Notes: generated by a model not told the origin, from the letters alone. Shown: positions 22,044 to 32,215, counted from the first letter of the stretch. The stretch is 64,000 nt of DNA from Prorocentrum cordatum (GCA_963575745.1 CAUYUJ010014558.1:167731-231730), one strand, 5' to 3'. Translations and numbers: made by a program.

Positions 22044-22499
22044 GTCATAATCAACAGCATCATCAACATCATCGGGACACCATCATCATCAGCAACATCA
22101 TCATCACCAACATCATCATCAATATCATCATCGGTACACCATCACCATCACCATCATCACCACCGTCATAATCATCATCATCGGGATACCATAATCATCA
22201 TCAGCAGCATCATCATTACCAACATCATCATCAACAACAACGGGCAGAAACATCAACATCATCGTCATCTCATCATCATCAACAACATCATCAACATCAC
22301 CAGCGGGACACAGCCATCGTCATCATCACCATCAGCATCATCATCATCGGGTCACCATCATGGTCACCATCGTTGTCATCGTCAACATCATCAACAACAT
22401 CGGGACACCATCATCATCATCAGTTCATTATCATCATCATCAACAGCATCATCAACATCATCGGGACACCATCATCATCAGCAGCATCATCATCACCAA

Positions 22500-22531
<32 letters not shown>

Positions 22532-22709
22532 ATATCATCATCGGTACACCATCACCATCACCATCATCATCACCACCGTCATAATCATCATCATCGGGAT
22601 ACCATAATCATCATCAGCAGCATCAGCATTACCAACATCATCATCAACAACAATGGGCAGAACATCAACATCATCGTCATCGTCATCTCATCATCATCAT
22701 CATCATCAA

Positions 22710-22744
<35 letters not shown>

Positions 22745-22786
22745 CCAGGACACCATCATCGTCATCATCATCACCATCAACACAAC

Positions 22787-22837
<51 letters not shown>

Positions 22838-22865
22838 GATCATCATCAACATCATCATTATCGGG
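21645..22865. repeat. (CAT)n array with a 446-bp higher-order duplication
   Basis: Within the CAT array the word CACAGCC-TCGTCATC occurs at 21,863 and again at 22,309, and the two following ~400-bp stretches match block by block (CGGGACACCATCATGGTAACC; CACCGTCATAATC; AACAACAACGGGCAGAAAC). The array therefore grew by a recent long tandem duplication as well as by slippage. Confidence 0.85.
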
Positions 22866-23045
22866 ACACCGACGGGGCACCGACGGGACACCGGCGGGAC
22901 ACCGCGGGCCCCCGGCCGCCCGGAAGGGAGTCATTTGGTCCGGCCGCGCCTCAGCCACACGGGACACCAGCGGGACACCGGCGGGACACCGCGGGCCCCC
23001 GGCCGCCCGGAAGGGAGACATTTGGTCCGGCCGCGCCTCAGCCAC
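22866..23045. repeat. 88-bp unit, two copies, with 10-bp subrepeats
   Basis: CGGCGGGACACCGCGGGCC followed by CCCGGCCGCCCGGAAGGGAG and CATTTGGTCCGGCCGCGCC occurs twice, 88 bp apart, each preceded by several CGGGACACCG units. Confidence 0.9.
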
Positions 23046-23170
23046 AGGAGACTTTCTCTCGCCCGCCCACGCAGCTTCGCCTCGCCCGCACGGCACGCAC
23101 GAACACGAAACCGAAATCGATTTCCCGGTGGGGGGGCTCTCCGTTCCACTTCGATCTCACCCCCTCACCT

Positions 23171-23306
23171 CCGACACACAAATAAAAAGATTCCCCATAT
23201 TTTCCCATAGTTTCTGGGTTATTGTCTTCCCCCCCACTTCCCATATTTTCCCATACTTTCCTGGGGATCGAGGATCAGTTGTGTCTGTGTGTTTCTTCCC
23301 CTCCTG
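23171..23306 (+). repeat. Dispersed element B, copy 3
   Basis: ACACACAAATAAAAAGATTC at the left end and TTGTGTCTGTGTGTTTCTTC at the right. It has two CCATATTTTCCCATA words. Confidence 0.85.
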
Positions 23307-23392
23307 AAGAGTGGCAAGTGGCGGCGGAGCTCCTGCAGACGAAACAGCACTTGCCATTCCCGCCCAACGCGAAGGCCGAACCATCAGCTTAA

Positions 23393-23580
23393 GTCGGGCC
23401 TGTCCCCCTACAGGGGGATTTTCGACGAAAAATAAATGAAAAATACCCCGAAACTAATCAAAAAATAGTCCAAACATAATATCGGGACCATGTTTTGAGT
23501 ATTTGTTGACCTTCTTGGGGTATTTTTTGGGTATTTTTGTTTTTTCGTCGAAAATCCCCCTGTAGGGGGACAGGCCCGAC
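23393..23580. mobile_element. MITE with 40-bp perfect terminal inverted repeats
   Basis: A 188-bp element. The left end GTCGGGCCTGTCCCCCTACA, then GGGGGATTTTCGACGAAAAA, is repeated exactly as the inverted right end (23,541-23,580). Imperfect pairing extends about 20 bases further (AAAATACCCC). The interior is AT-rich, unlike the surroundings. The flanks are CTTAA and ATAAC, so a TAA-type target duplication is possible but not clean. Confidence 0.88.
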
Positions 23581-23659
23581 ATAACCAAAAGCAGAAACAG
23601 AGGACGGGGTGGGGGGAGGGGGAGGGGGGGGGAGAGAGGAGGCTCCACCTGTGCAGAAC

Positions 23660-23745
23660 CCGATGACGGACCAGGAGGAGGAGGAGGAGGAGGAGGAGGA
23701 GGAAGAGGAGGAAGAGGAGGAAAAGGAGGAGGAGGCGGAGCGGAG
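23660..23745. repeat. (GGA)n tract
   Basis: Mostly GGA with GGAAGA variants, ending in CGGAGCGGAGCGGAGCG. Confidence 0.95.
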
Positions 23746-23879
23746 CGGAGCGGAGCGCGCCGCCGGGAGCGGGATCCGCGAGGGTCGGCGCGGGCGGACG
23801 GGGGCTTTTTACACAGTGGTCTCGCAGATGTGGGCCGTCGCGTGCGTGGTAAGTCGTCCCTCCTGCAATCGAAACACTG

Positions 23880-24065
23880 CCATAAGGAGCCCTAAATAAG
23901 GAACGAAGCCATCCTTTTTCTCCAGAAGTTAAACTCTGATTTCCCATCGAAGACCTAAGGAAAACCTCGGACAAGCTGTAACACGGATTAGGAACACTGA
24001 GCCCTTCCCCAACGAAAATGGTTCCTTCTCCACGGGCCCGACCGCCTCTGTGCCACAGCTGTCGC
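23880..24065 (-). pseudogene. 3' fragment of the coiled-coil/RRM ORF1 element, second copy
   Basis: Collinear with 11,255-11,420: AAATAAGGAACG, AGTTAAACxCxGATTTCCCAT, CCCCAACGAAAA. In the minus-strand frame it reads EGTIFVGEGLSVP, matching the ETLFVGEGLRVP C-terminus of the relic at 11,362, but here the stop is lost. Only the last ~15 codons and the 3' flank remain. Repeat G follows within 30 bases. Confidence 0.65.
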
Positions 24066-24089
24066 AAGCAAACCGCAGGGGGAGGGAGC

Positions 24090-24245
24090 AGGGGGAAAAC
24101 AAACCTACCTACCCTCGCTTCCAAGAGATACCAAACGATGCCAAATTGCAGCCTGTGCTGGTCAGGCCGCTTGACGAGGAGGCGCGTGGTATGGCTTGGT
24201 TTTGCCTGGAAGCGAAAGCGGGGTAGATAATTCACGCTCTGAGGG
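24090..24245 (+). repeat. Dispersed repeat G, copy 2
   Basis: Direct-orientation partner of 15,100-15,260, with the ends at the same bases. Confidence 0.8.
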
Positions 24246-24539
24246 AGGTCCTTTCCGTTCTCGTTGCGCCCGCGGCTCAGCCGGCCCGCGCGTGCGCGGC
24301 GCGTCCGGACCGCCTCGAGCGCCGCGCCGAGACCAGCGGAGCACCGAGATGCCGACGAGAGGGGCGCATTGGAAGGGGAAGGGCGCGGGCATAAGGAGGG
24401 GAGGGGTGGGTCGAGGCGATCGCTGCCCTACGGGGGAGGGGGGGGGGGGTTAAGGCGGGGGGGGGGATGGAGGTTTTCACGTTTCGAGACGGCCGCGCAA
24501 GCCGCCAAGAAAGACCTCAACGTTTTTCTTCATCTTACC

Positions 24540-25465
24540 CAGGGAGAATGAGGAGGAAGAGGAGGAGGAGGAGGAAGAGGAGGAGGAGGAGGAGGGCGAG
24601 GCAAGCGCCCCCCAAGCGCCACCTACGAGATCGGCGACGGCTCGCGCCCCGCCGCCGCGCCCCCCCCCGCCCCCCCTCCGCGGCGCGCGGGAGGCCGGGC
24701 GGCGCCTGCCCCCAGCTGCAGCAGCAGCCCGGGTCGGGGTGGCTGCCGCTGCTGAGCCTGGAGGAGGACGTCGGCGTGGCCTGCCGCGCTCGAAGGGCGA
24801 AGGATCTGCAGGAGGTGGCAAGGATAGTGGCCACCCCTCCTCCTCCTCCTCCTCCTCCTCCTCCTCCTTCGTCGTCCTCCTCCTCCTCCTCCTTCGTCCT
24901 CCTCTCCTCCTCCTCCTCTCCTCACTCCTCCTCCTCTCCTCCTCCCTCCTCCTCCTCCTCCTCCTCTCCTCCTCCTCCTCCTCCCCCCCGCCTCCTCCTT
25001 CTCCTCTCCTCCTCCTCATCCTCTCCTCCTCCTCTCCCTCCTCCTCCTCCTCACCTCCTCTCTCCCCTCCCCCTCCCCCCCCTCCTCTCGTCGTCCTCCT
25101 GCTCTTGTCATTCGTCGTCGTCCTCCTCCTCCTATCCTTCGTCGTCCTCCTTCGCTCCTCTTCCTCCTCCTCCCTCTTCCTCCTTCGTAGTCGTCGTCGT
25201 GTCGTCGTCGTTCGTCCTCTCCTCCTCTCGCCTCCTCTCCTCCTCCTCCCCTCCTCCTCACCTCCTCCTCTCCTCCTCCTCCTCCTCTCCTCCCACTGTC
25301 CCCACCCTCTCCTCCTCCTCCTCCTCCTCCTCCTCCGCATTCGTCATCCTTTTCCTCGTCTTCCTCCTTCGTCCTCCTCCTCCTCCTACTTCGTCGTAGT
25401 CCTCCTCCTCCTCTTCCTCCTCCTCCTCCTCCTCCTCCTCCTCCTCCTCGTCCACCTCCTCTTCC
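24540..25465. repeat. (GGA)n and long polypyrimidine (TCC/TCG) tracts
   Basis: GGA at 24,548-24,600, unique GC-rich sequence to 24,833, then more than 600 bases of almost pure TCC/CTC/TCG pyrimidine tract on the plus strand to 25,465. The minus-strand purine frame gives poly-Arg, Glu or Gly peptides. Confidence 0.93.
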
Positions 25466-25581
25466 GCACGTCCCTGGCAGACGTCCCTCATCCACCGCGA
25501 GCGCGCTGGCGCACCGCTGGTCGCAGGGGCGTCGGGCACACGCCGGACAAAAAACGTTTACGCTAGGAAAAATGGAAAGCT

Positions 25582-25680
25582 GTACAGGTCAGCTCTCTCG
25601 GCCCTCCTCCTCCCCCCCTCCTCCTCGAGGGGGGGGAAAAAGGCGTAGCGAGGAGGAGGGTCAAGAGAGCTGACCTGTAC
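25582..25680. mobile_element. Foldback element with 28-bp arms
   Basis: GTACAGGTCAGCTCTCTCGG at 25,582 is mirrored by AGAGAGCTGACCTGTAC ending at 25,680. The arms are 28 bp with two mismatches, and TTTCC/GGAAA words lie just outside. The ~43-bp loop is TCC-rich with a central CTCCTCGAGG. Confidence 0.75.
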
Positions 25681-26044
25681 TGTTTTCCTACTCCCATACG
25701 TAGAATGTGGGGAGAGGGGGGCCCTGACTGCGGATCCGCCGGATTCTCCGACTTCGATAACTGTGTCGGACATGCACCCACAAACGATGCGAAAACACAG
25801 AGAGCGGCAATCTACGCCTCCGAAAAGCAGGGCTGATAACTCCGCAGAGGTATGGCGCGAACGAACGACAGCAAAGTAGTGTGAAAATCAGCATCAAAGA
25901 AACTAAGAAACTTGATAAGTAGGTCGGGAAATTCCGCCCCACTTACAAGATCGCTCGAAGAGCGGCGGATCCGAAGTGAGGGAACATCCCAGTGACCTGG
26001 TTATCTGCAATACCTGAGCCACCTAACTTCGCACATCGGGCCCC

Positions 26045-26135
26045 GCGATGCCGCCGTGGGGAAGGACTGCTCCACAGGACGCGACCCGAAGCGCGATTAT
26101 CTTTGCGCCCCTGGGGGTGACCTTCGGGGATCTGC
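26045..26135 (+). repeat. Dispersed repeat N, copy 2
   Basis: TGGGGAAGGACTGCTCCACA, then TTTGCGCCCCTGGGGGTGACC. Diverged but collinear with the other copies. Confidence 0.5.
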
Positions 26136-26169
26136 TGAACCGGGTCACTCCGGACCCGGGTCAGTCAGG

Positions 26170-26325
26170 CCTTGCAGGATCCTGCGACACCCTGCAAGAT
26201 CCTGCAGGATCCTGCAAGATCCGGCGCTCTCGTTCCTCCTCCTCCTGCAGGAGGAGGATCCTGCAAGATCCTGCAAGATCCTCCTCCTCCTCCCTCCTCC
26301 TCCTCCTCCTCCTCCTCCTCCTGCT
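26170..26325. repeat. GATCCTGCA tandem/palindromic cluster plus (TCC)n
   Basis: At least eight GATCCTGCA or TGCAGGATC words between 26,175 and 26,285, some forming palindromes (GCAGGATCCTGC; CCTCCTGCAGGAGG). (TCC)n follows at 26,281-26,323. Confidence 0.8.
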
Positions 26326-27256
26326 GACCTCCGCTTGCGTTGACCCCCGTCCCGTGAGCCCCGAGACCCAAGCAGCAGCAGTCCCCCGGCCACGTGGCCG
26401 CGCCTCGTGTGCCGAGGTGGGGCGTCGGGGCCCAGCGGCCGCGCCGCCCGCGCCACGATCCTGCAGCCGCCGTGCCACCGCGAGGACGCCAGGTGCAGTC
26501 GACCGGCACGGTGAGGACGCGCGACAGGGATGCAGGGGCCTCGGAAGGCCGCCTCGAAGCTTTTCGAGCGGGGCGCGGCCGACAGAAGCGGCCAAGGGAT
26601 GGACCGAGGAGGGAAAGGTGCAAGGATGCACGTCGTTCTTTTCCAATCGTGCTCATTTCTGATCGTGCCCGTTTCTAATTGTTCCTGGCCCCCTGGTGGC
26701 CAGGAGGGGGCCCAGGATAGAAGAGGTAGAGATGAAAGGATCTTGGCCCCCCAAGAAATCGAAGAACTCTCGAAACATTAGGCATGAGCCATGTGTATAT
26801 CCTTTTTGTTCCCCCCTTTTTTGGGGGGGGGCGGCCGCCCGCAGCCTGGTGAGGGTCCACGGAGGCCGCAGCGTGCTAAGGCCCTTCCGTCGCGACTGTT
26901 GCACGGCGCGAGGGAGGTCTGGGTTGCGAACGCGGGCGCCCCACGTGCTCGTACCATCAGGAAGGGAGATGCTTCAGGTGCCAAGGTGCTGGTTAGTCAG
27001 CCTCCAGGTGTCCAAGGGCTGTGTGCCTGAAGCGGCGCCAGCGGTGCAGATGCGCTGGTGGAGGGTGGCCTGCTGTGCCCCGCGTTCAGCCATGTGCATA
27101 CCCTTGGGAAGGGTGCCCAGCCCTTCCTGTGCGGGAGGACTGCAAGGCACGAGGAGGGCGTCTCTCCGGCCACTGCGCGCCTCGGCCGCGAGCGGGCTCT
27201 CCCCGACCCGAAGCCGAGGACCGGCCCGAGCACCGGAGCGTGACCCTTCCTCTGGC

Positions 27257-27379
27257 CATCGCTCGGACGTCCATTCCCTCTGTTTTTTTGTCGGTTTCGT
27301 GCGTGGCTTTTTCGCCAAATGATCAAGGAGGCTCCTCGATGGTCCCCGCCGAAGGAAAAATGCACACGTCCGAGCGATG
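27257..27379 (+). mobile_element. Palindromic element S, copy 2
   Basis: Perfect 14-bp CATCGCTCGGACGT / ACGTCCGAGCGATG ends. 123 bp. Confidence 0.8.
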
Positions 27380-27403
27380 CCAAGTTCTTTGAAGGGGATG
27401 TCA

Positions 27404-27529
27404 GGGGCCACATGCGAACCCTACCCCTACCCCCCACGATTTCTGAGGGGGAGGGTGGGGCTCACTTCGCTCGGGAGCTCCCGAACGAAGTGAACCCCCC
27501 CCCTCCCCCTCAGATTCGCACGTGGCCCC
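27404..27529. mobile_element. Foldback element with a near-perfect 71-bp core palindrome
   Basis: The inner palindrome 27,443-27,513 runs from CTGAGGGGGAGGGTGGGG through CTCACTTCG and a GGGAGCTCCC centre to CCCCCTCCCCCTCAG. Outer arms GGGGCCACATGCGAA (27,404) and TTCGCACGTGGCCCC (27,515-27,529) also pair. It lies 25 bases from element S copy 2. Two tandem CCCTGGGATGGAAAA units follow. Confidence 0.78.
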
Positions 27530-27644
27530 CTGGGATGGAAAAACGGCCCTACCCTGGGATGGAAAAGCGGCCCTACCCTGTGTTTTTTGCGCCCCTCCTT
27601 CTTGTGGCGGCGCATCGATCGTGGGCCGCCCCACCTCCGCGCCA

Positions 27645-27745
27645 TCGCGCCGCCGCCCTGCCCCCCTTGGGGAAGGACAGCCGCTCTGGCCCACGCCGCG
27701 GCGCGCGCAGCGTGACCACCTTCGCGCCCCCGCGGGCGACCTGGA
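27645..27745 (+). repeat. Dispersed repeat N, copy 3
   Basis: GCGCCGCCGCCCTG, CAGCCGCTCTGGCCCACGCC and CACCTTCGCGCCCCCGCGGG in the family order. Confidence 0.6.
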
Positions 27746-27849
27746 GAACCGAGGGCACGGCTGTCCCGAGGCTACCCTGAACCGCAAGTCCATAAGAGCA
27801 GCTGCATGGCCGATTGGATCGAGTCGGGCCCCGTCCGTGAAGGAAGGGC

Positions 27850-28053
27850 TCCTCCTCCTCCTCCTCCTCGTCTTCTTCTTCTCCTCCTTCTTCTTTTTCT
27901 TGTTATTGTTCTTCTTCTTATTATTATTATCCTTCTTTTTCTTATTTTTATGACTATTATTCCTCCTCCTCCTTTTTCTTATTCTTATTATTATTACGAT
28001 TATGATTATTATTCCTCCTCCTCCTCCTCCTCCTCCTCCTCCTCCTCCTCCTC

Positions 28054-28085
<32 letters not shown>

Positions 28086-28315
28086 GTTATTATTATTATT
28101 ATTGTTATTATTATTACTATTATTATTATTAGTATTACTATTATTATTATTATTATTATTATTATTATGATTATGATTATGATTATTATTATTCCTCCTC
28201 CTCCTCCTCCTCCTCCTCCTCCTGCTCCTCCCCACTTGTCCTCCTCCTCCTCCTCCTTCTCCTCCTCCTGATCCTCCTCCTCCTCCTCCTCCTCCTCCTC
28301 CTCCTCCCCCTCCGT
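27850..28315. repeat. Compound TCC / TTC / TTA microsatellites
   Basis: TCC, TTC and TTA/ATT blocks alternate (for example TTA 28,052-28,185 between TCC blocks). It is pyrimidine-rich outside the TTA part. Confidence 0.95.
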
Positions 28316-28573
28316 CCATCCTCCATCATCCGGGAACTTCCTCGTGACTCGGACGGCCATGGAGGGCATCGTCATGTCGCCTCGAGGTCCAGCCTCGCGG
28401 CAAGCCCCTGCTCACGCGGGCTCGGGCCCACCACTCCGCCTGCCACGAGGCGTGCAGCTCCGTTGCGTTCTGGCGCTTTTTGTTTACAATGCGCGTTGCT
28501 GCTCAGTGCAAGGTCAGCTCAGCACAGATTGGTGCATGGTGGCTGCTTCTGATCATGGCTCCTCTATCCTGGC

Positions 28574-28695
28574 CATCGCTCGGACGTCCATTCCCTGTGC
28601 TTTTTTCGGTTTCGTGCGTGCTTTTTTCGCCAAGTGATCAAGACGTGCTCCTCGATGGCCCTCGCCGAGGAAAAAACGCACACTTCCGAGCGATG
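28574..28695 (+). mobile_element. Palindromic element S, copy 3
   Basis: 122 bp. The right end has one change (ACTTCCGAGCGATG), and ATCAAGACGTGCTCCTCGAT replaces the usual centre. Confidence 0.78.
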
Positions 28696-28723
28696 CCAAG
28701 CGTCCTAACGCGCCTCATCTCCC

Positions 28724-29149
28724 ATGGCCAGGGCGCGCGACCCGCAGTGGTGGGCCTCGCGGCAGGCCGCGGCAGGGACGTGGCCGGAGTGGCATCCGAC
28801 GCCCAGGAGCTCGCTCCGGAGCGGGCTGCAGCAAACTCAGAGCTCCGAGCTGATGCGTGCGCAGAAGGCATTCGCAGCAGTGCCACGGGCACGCGTAGTG
28901 CACCGCTGCTGCGGCGGTGCCGACGCGAGCCACCATAGACCGGCCGAATCGGGCCTGCGCCCCATGACGCGGCGATGCTCGGTCGACCCTGATGAGGCGC
29001 TCTGGAATGCGCTCGGGGTGCGGAAGTGGAAAGGTGGCAGTTGTGATACTCCTGTTAGCGGCGTGGCGCCGCTGGTGTGGAGGCAACACAATATCCGGAC
29101 AGCAGCTAAATTCGTCCAGGAAAAACTGTGCCAGGCCGAACTCGGCTAG
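28724..29149 (+). CDS. Open frame of unknown nature, 141 codons
   Basis: A plus-strand frame in non-repetitive sequence, beginning MARARDPQWWASRQAAAG and ending at 29,149 in the degenerate GGCCGAACTC repeat. It has no recognised domain, signal peptide or membrane segment, and Trp, Cys and His are well represented. Frames on the other strand are also open, so coding is only possible. It lies 29 bp downstream of element S copy 3. Do not assign a function. Confidence 0.2.
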   Translation: MARARDPQWWASRQAAAGTWPEWHPTPRSSLRSGLQQTQSSELMRAQKAFAAVPRARVVHRCCGGADASHHRPAESGLRPMTRRCSVDPDEALWNALGVRKWKGGSCDTPVSGVAPLVWRQHNIRTAAKFVQEKLCQAELG

Positions 29150-29290
29150 CTGAGCTCGGCCAGGCTGAGCTCGACCGGCTGAACTCGGCCAGGTTGAAAT
29201 ACGCCAAGCTGAATTCGGCCTGGGCGGAGTTCAGCCTGGCCGAGTTCAGCTGGCCGAACTCAGTCTGGCCGAGTTTCGCCTGGCCGAGTC
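29130..29290. repeat. Degenerate GGCCGAACTCAGC repeat
   Basis: Words of 11-14 bases such as CTCGGCCAGGCTGAGCTCG and CTGGCCGAGTTCAGC switch orientation near 29,225, so the block is partly self-complementary. Confidence 0.7.
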
Positions 29291-29674
29291 TTTCCCTTGC
29301 CGTCGAAGCCGTCGGCGCGCCGAGCAGCGCGCAGCCCCTCGGGCTCAGGTCGGTCGACCGACTCGCCCCATGACTTCATTGTGTTCCCTGCTGTGACAAA
29401 CCACTCCACTTCGCGTTGCTGGCGCACAGGCATCCTCGTGTGTCCTCCAGACGCTCCCAGGAAGGCGGGGAAGGGCAGGCGACCATAGACGGGGCGAGAG
29501 GAGACAGAAGGGGACAGGGCAACGAGCGAGCGGAGCGGGGAAGCAGCAAGCAAAGCAGGGAGCGGGGAGCAGAAGAGAGATGGTGTGTGCCCTGCCTGTC
29601 CTCTCCTCTGCGCCGCTCTGCATCCTCCGTTCAGCTTCGATCCTCGTCCTCCTCGTCCCCAACCGTCCTGATCC

Positions 29675-29716
29675 TGAGGAGGAGGAGGAGGAGGAGGAGG
29701 AGGAGGAGGAGGAGGA
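29675..29716. repeat. (GGA)n microsatellite
   Basis: About 14 GGA units, nearly pure. Confidence 0.95.
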
Positions 29717-29866
29717 GCGCCCTGAGGAACCCCCCGCTCCCTCCGAAGACGAGGCGGTCCTCGCTCCCCCAGAAAAGTGTTGGCTGCCCCTCCCCCGTCC
29801 CCCTCTGTCCGCGCCCGTCGGAGGGGGGGTGCCAGAGTGACCCTCGGCCCAGGGTGACCCCATCTG

Positions 29867-30031
29867 ACTACCTACCAGACCACCCCAGCCCAACCCGACG
29901 ACCCGAATTTCGGGTTGGGGGGGTAAGGGTTCCACGCGTGTTTTTTCGATGTTTCCCGACCCCCCCCCACTAGAAATCGATGGTAAATCTGAGCCTTCGG
30001 GTTGGGTTGGGGTGGTTTGGTGGGTGGTGAC
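29867..30031. mobile_element. MITE-like element with possible 6-bp target duplication
   Basis: Left arm ACCAGACCACCCCAGCCCAA (29,875 on) and right arm TTGGGTTGGGGTGGTTTGGT (to about 30,021) are inverted copies over ~28 bp. CATCTG occurs directly outside both ends (29,861-29,866 and 30,032-30,037). The interior has a C-run and GATGTTTCCCGACC. Confidence 0.65.
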
Positions 30032-30232
30032 CATCTGCTCCGCTCAAGCCGCACATCCAGCAGGACTCGCTGGCACGGCAACCGCGCAAGGCCGCCGGGA
30101 GAACGAACGCTGCAACGCGAAGAGCGCGGTGGGAGAGGAGGAGGGGAGGAGAGAAGGCATACCACGCAACTGAAAACAATGAAACGACCTGCTTTTTCGG
30201 GCCATCTGCGGAGGGAAGCGGGTCCCTGGGCC

Positions 30233-30967
30233 CTAGGGCCTTCCCTCAAGACGGGCTTGTTCATCCCGGGTCCTTCTTCTGACAATGTCGGAGGCCCGTG
30301 GAGGGCCCAGGAAGCCAAAAACGGCGAAACATCTTAGGACACATTTCCCACAGGACCCGTTTTTTTTTGTTTGGGGCGCGCAAACATGGACTAGCGATCC
30401 ATGGATTTGGCGCGCGGTCGCCAAATCCATGGATCGGGAGAGGTGCCCTCCCCATACTGCGGCCTCGTTCGGCTGCGGAAATCCGCGATTGCCCGTGGAA
30501 ACGGGACCCGTGGCTAATCCACGCGCCCTTGGTCCATGCTTGCGATCGCCTGATTCGTCTGGGAGGAAGAGCGGGCAGCCGTGGCTTCCTAGCGGCACCA
30601 GGAGGTCTGGGCTGGGGGCATCCGGGTCGCGCGTGGCGTCCTCTGGGTGGCTGGTGGAGCTGGTGGCGCGGACGACCACCTCGTTCGTGGTGGTGGTGTA
30701 GGCGCGCTTCAACATCCGGGAGCCGGCGAAGCGGCAATCCACCGGGTCCTCGGGCGCGATGCCCCCCTGGACCCCCAACGCTTTGAACAATTCAATGCTA
30801 CGACTTTTCGTCATTTTCAGCATCTTCTTGCTATGCTCCAGGACCTTCAAAAAACGACTCAAGCAGGCCCTGGGATGGGCCCGGACTGTCGTGAACCCAG
30901 TATGGAAAAACAATACATCGGATCTCTGCCCTTCCTCCCCCAAACGGTCTCCGGGCGCCTCGAGCAA
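30233..30967 (-). CDS. Open frame of unknown nature, 244 codons
   Basis: A minus-strand frame in unique sequence. The part from about residue 30 to 115 looks most protein-like, with an amphipathic stretch SRFLKVLEHSKKMLKMTKSR, then ELFKALGVQGG and GSRMLKRAYTTTTNEVVVRA. The C-terminal third overlaps the perfect hairpin at 30,396-30,435, which is unusual for a coding region. No family was recognised, and plus-strand frames overlap. It may be an exon or gene fragment. Confidence 0.25.
   Translation of the reverse strand: MLEAPGDRLGEEGQRSDVLFFHTGFTTVRAHPRACLSRFLKVLEHSKKMLKMTKSRSIELFKALGVQGGIAPEDPVDCRFAGSRMLKRAYTTTTNEVVVRATSSTSHPEDATRDPDAPSPDLLVPLGSHGCPLFLPDESGDRKHGPRARGLATGPVSTGNRGFPQPNEAAVWGGHLSRSMDLATARQIHGSLVHVCAPQTKKNGSCGKCVLRCFAVFGFLGPPRASDIVRRRTRDEQARLEGRP
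30396..30435. other. Perfect 17-bp hairpin
   Basis: GATCCATGGATTTGGCG, six bases, then CGCCAAATCCATGGATC. Each arm also contains the palindrome GATCCATGGATC-like core. It is preceded by a T8 run (30,361-30,368). Confidence 0.8.
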
Positions 30968-31199
30968 AAACAGCTCCTGGGGTGTGCTCCCACGTCTTTC
31001 GGCGCCTGGATGCCGCTTCCAGGCCCTAGAGCAGGACCAGCCTCGGGAAAGACGTCAACAGCTACAGAGCCATCGCCTGGGAAAAATCGATTCGTCTGAA
31101 GTAGTTCTATGGGTCCTCCTCCTCTTTCACGCTTTCACGCAAAAAGCGGATCGACGAGCCCAGAAACCAAGAATGAGGCACAGGTGAAAAGCTGCACAA

Positions 31200-32215
31200 G
31201 TCTACCGCTGAGAGTGGGGGTATGAGGGAGGCGTGAGTCGGTATCGCCAGCGGTCGTTTCGTCTGGGTCGATTTCGCTGGTAGCCGGCTTCGCCCCGAAT
31301 GATTGGTTTCGCTGGGGCCAGCGTCGCTGGGGTAGCCTTCGCCCGAGGTCGCTTTCGCCCGCCCGCTTTCGCAAGCCGGTCGGTTTCGCTGGCGGCCGAG
31401 CTCGCCCACGGTCGGTTGTTTCCGTTCGCTCTCGCCGGCGGTCGGTGGCGCCAGCGGCAGGCTCTGCCAGCAGTTGGCTGCGTTTGCGGTGATCGTCCAG
31501 CCGCCCGTCGCCGCCGCCAGCGCCTTCGTCGTCGCCGGCGTCGCAGCCATCGTCGCCCCCGCCCGTCATCTGCGCCGCCGCCGCCGTCCCTCGTAGTTCG
31601 GCGGCGCAGTCGCCGTCGTCGCCGCCGTCGTTGCTCCTCGCCGTCGTCGTCGCGTTCGCTGCCGCCGCGTCCCTGACGGGACGCGGCGGCAGCGGGTTGG
31701 GCGGGCGGGTTGGGCGGGCGCGGGCGGGCTGACAGACGCTGACGGGCGGGTTGGGCGGGCGCGGGGCCCTGCGGGGCGGGGCTCGGGCGGGCCGGCCCCG
31801 AACGGGCGGGCGGAGCGGGCAGACGGGCGGCACGGGCGGGGGGGCCCTGACGGGCGGCTGGGGCGGGGTGGTCATTGAAGCGGGCGGGCGGGCCCGCCAG
31901 CGGAGGAGCCTGCGGACCCTGCCGGGCGGGTCGGAAGAAGGACGACCACGGGGACCTTTTACAACGAAGGGCGACTACTCGACGCCGATCGACGGCAACG
32001 CCGCCCGCGACGGCGAACGAACATACGCGACCGCGGCGACGAACGACGACCGCGAAGCAGGCCGCGGAAAAAAACGACTGGGCGAAACCGACGGGCTCTG
32101 ACCTCGGCGAAATCGACAGGACGAAACCAACTGGGCGAAACTGGCCGCGGGCGAAACCCACCAGGTGAAACCGACCGTGGGAGAAACCGACCGGCCCCGT
32201 GCGGCCATGAGGGGC
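31200..32215. repeat. Inverted blocks of GGTTTCGC-type degenerate repeat around a GCGGGCGG core
   Basis: 31,240-31,470 carries TCGGTTTCGC, TTCGCCCG and related words. 32,085-32,205 carries the complementary GCGAAACCGAC words. The middle (31,670-31,950) is almost only G and C (GCGGGCGGGTTGGGCGGGCG). The long frames here reflect this composition. Confidence 0.6.
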
